Positions 62,504 through 64,000 of a stretch of DNA of 64,000 bases are shown one piece after another. The stretch comes from Pacificimonas aurantium. Its GTDB lineage: Bacteria > Pseudomonadota > Alphaproteobacteria > Sphingomonadales > Sphingomonadaceae. A program made the translations under genes and the position numbers. The stretch spans positions 1,116,001 through 1,180,000 of the forward strand of contig NZ_JAGSGB010000002.1 in the NCBI RefSeq assembly GCF_020092905.1. The letters run 5' to 3'. The notes beneath the pieces are model-generated. The model saw only the letters and a list, made by a program, of their open reading frames with translations, was not told where the DNA came from and did no database searches. Every line of letters starts with the position of its first letter. The first letter of the stretch is position 1.

Positions 62504-63553
62504 TCAGCCGAGCAGGTCCTGCTCCAGCTTCTTCGCCATTTCCTCGATATTCTCCGGCGGCCAGCCCGGCAGTTCCATGCCGAGGCGCAGCCCCATGGAG
62601 GAGAGGACTTCCTTGATCTCGTTGAGCGATTTGCGACCGAAGTTCGGCGTACGGAGCATCTCCGCCTCGCTCTTCTGCACAAGGTCGCCGATGTAGATGA
62701 TGTTGTCGTTCTTCAAGCAGTTCGCCGAGCGGACCGACAGTTCGAGCTCGTCCACCTTCTTGAGAAGGTAGCGATTCATCTGCGCGTCGTCGCTCTCTTC
62801 CGTCGTCGCGGCAGCGGTCGACGGAGCGGCCTGGATCGCCGTGGGTTCCTCGAAGTTGATGAAGAGCGCCAGCTGGTCCTGAAGAATGCGCGCGGCATAG
62901 GCCACAGCATCATCGGGCTTTACCGTGCCGTCGGTCTCGATGGTGAGCACCAGGCGGTCATAGTCCAGTTCCTGACCGACGCGGGCATTCTCGACCTTGT
63001 ACGACACCTGGCGGACCGGCGAGTAGAGCGAGTCGACCGGGATCAGGCCGATCGGCGCGTCCGCAGCGCGGTTCGCGGCGGCAGCCGTGTAGCCCTTGCC
63101 GGAATCGGCGGTCAGCTCGAGGTTCAACGTCGCGCCGTCGTCGAGATGGCAGATGACGTGGTCCGGATTCATGATCTCCATGTCGCCGGATACCGAAATC
63201 TGACCCGCCGTGACTTCGCCCGGGCCGGTGGCGGACAGCTGCAGACGCTTCTGCTCGCCGCCTTCCATCTTCAGCGCGATCTGCTTCACGTTGAGGACGA
63301 TGTCGGTGACGTCCTCGCGCACACCCGGCAGGGAGGAGAATTCGTGCAGCGCGCCGTCGAGCTTGATCGACGTGATGGCCGCACCCTGGAGCGACGAGAG
63401 CAGAACGCGGCGCAGCGCGTTGCCGAGCGTCAGGCCGAAGCCGCGCTCAAGCGGCTCCGCAACGAAGGTCGCCTTCCGGCGGCCATCGGTGGACTTCGTC
63501 TCCAGGGCGGTGGGCTTGGTAAGTTCCTGCCAGTTCTTTGCGTTGACTGCCAT
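62504..63553 (-). CDS. rpoA: RNA polymerase alpha subunit
   Basis: 349 residues with the assembly domain ('[20 protein letters not shown]', '[20 protein letters not shown]') and the C-terminal DNA- and factor-binding domain ('[20 protein letters not shown]', '[20 protein letters not shown]'). The sequence is alphaproteobacterial and close to Sphingomonadales proteins. Confidence 0.98.
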   Translation of the reverse strand: MAVNAKNWQELTKPTALETKSTDGRRKATFVAEPLERGFGLTLGNALRRVLLSSLQGAAITSIKLDGALHEFSSLPGVREDVTDIVLNVKQIALKMEGGEQKRLQLSATGPGEVTAGQISVSGDMEIMNPDHVICHLDDGATLNLELTADSGKGYTAAAANRAADAPIGLIPVDSLYSPVRQVSYKVENARVGQELDYDRLVLTIETDGTVKPDDAVAYAARILQDQLALFINFEEPTAIQAAPSTAAATTEESDDAQMNRYLLKKVDELELSVRSANCLKNDNIIYIGDLVQKSEAEMLRTPNFGRKSLNEIKEVLSSMGLRLGMELPGWPPENIEEMAKKLEQDLLG

Positions 63554-63629
63554 GTAGTCCTGTTCCCTTCGGGAGAGTATATTCTAGGCCGGCGCCGCGG
63601 GCGTCCCCGCCAGTGCCGGTTGGTCAGAA

Positions 63630-63652
63630 AAGGACCGCGCCTGGCGCGGCCC
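63630..63652 (-). terminator. Hairpin between rpsK and rpoA (partial terminator or attenuator)
   Basis: CCGCGCC (63635-63641) and GGCGCGG (63643-63649) form a GC-rich hairpin followed on the minus strand by a short T-rich run. Because rpoA and rplQ lie downstream in the same direction, it would reduce rather than stop transcription. Confidence 0.5.
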
Positions 63653-63673
63653 GGAATTTTCCGAACCGGCGGA

Positions 63674-64000
63674 TCAGACGCGGCGGCGCTTGGGCGGGCG
63701 GACACCGTTATGCGGAATCGGCGTCACGTCGCGAATGGCCGTGATGGTGAACCCGATGGCACTCAGCGCGCGAAGCGCGGACTCGCGCCCGGACCCGGGA
63801 CCGCGAACCTCGACCTCGAGCGTCCGCATGCCATGCTCCTGCGCCTTGCGGCCGGCATCCTCGGCGGCAACCTGAGCGGCATAGGGAGTCGACTTGCGGC
63901 TGCCCTTGAAGCCCATCATGCCGGCGGACGACCAGCTGATGGCATTGCCCTGCGCATCGGTGATGGTGACCATCGTGTTGTTGAAGCTGGCGTTCACGTG
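63674..64000 (-). CDS. rpsK: Ribosomal protein uS11 (start outside window)
   Basis: The frame continues past base 64000 ('[20 protein letters not shown]'), so the N-terminal about 20 residues are missing. The C-terminus '[20 protein letters not shown]' is standard S11. It is the first visible gene of the rpsK-rpoA-rplQ operon. Confidence 0.97.
   Translation of the reverse strand, partial: HVNASFNNTMVTITDAQGNAISWSSAGMMGFKGSRKSTPYAAQVAAEDAGRKAQEHGMRTLEVEVRGPGSGRESALRALSAIGFTITAIRDVTPIPHNGVRPPKRRRV

Noticed and set aside
1-64000. CRISPR array or tRNA genes
   Set aside because: No regularly spaced short repeats with unique spacers and no cloverleaf-like sequence were noticed. Short or diverged tRNAs could be missed by eye.

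Overview
The window is the right-hand part of an integrative and conjugative element (ICE), from before base 1 to about base 57,376, joined to ordinary chromosome from 57,377 to 64,000. The host looks like a GC-rich alphaproteobacterium, most likely Sphingomonadales or a close relative. This rests on the RpoA and S11 sequences, the gene order rpsK-rpoA-rplQ and the overall codon use. The element sits against the 3' end of guaA, with a tyrosine integrase facing that end. Its far end, and so the second attachment site, is not in the window.

Layout of the element from left to right: (1) 1-11,157, an apparent anti-phage operon read leftwards. It has a CapW/BrxR-type WYL repressor, a RapA-like SNF2 helicase, a large beta-class adenine methyltransferase, a type III Res-like helicase/nuclease, and the start of a Swt1-HEPN protein cut by the window edge. 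(2) 11,204-20,844, a complete trb type IV secretion operon (trbBCDEJKLFGI plus a DUF2274 gene), read leftwards. (3) 21,234-23,300, a two-gene cargo on the + strand: a frameshifted nucleoid-associated protein gene coupled to a RelA/SpoT-domain gene. (4) 23,401-30,067, DNA processing: CopG-like protein, TraG coupling protein, relaxase, a putative IncP-like oriT, lytic transglycosylase, DUF736, TraF peptidase and DUF2840. (5) 30,064-32,415, replication and partition: ribbon-helix-helix protein, ParA, RepA with iteron-like repeats inside its gene, and an AlpA-like protein. (6) 32,554-34,175, a control module resembling FseA/QseM/QseC of the Mesorhizobium symbiosis ICE, including an apparent +1 programmed frameshift between DUF6499 and DUF2285. 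(7) 34,423-35,962, a hipBA toxin-antitoxin pair.

(8) 36,029-54,808 is the accessory and establishment region: DUF736, DUF2493, a TOPRIM protein, a methyltransferase/strawberry-notch helicase, small proteins, ParB, DUF2958 and ArdC. The strawberry-notch gene is split by a 3.7-kb recombinase-in-trio (RIT) element with 89-bp inverted ends. (9) 55,072-57,083 holds an AlpA-like putative excisionase, an orphan ParD-like antitoxin and the integrase. Four genes of region 8 share a hairpin-containing leader just before their start codons, which I could not match to any known RNA family.

The chromosomal part holds guaA, a secreted Gly/Tyr/Asp-rich protein, a thioesterase, an iron-type alcohol dehydrogenase, an unrecognised small protein, rplQ, rpoA and the start-truncated rpsK. 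No tRNA, rRNA or CRISPR array was seen. All functional calls come from reading the sequence; no database search was run.
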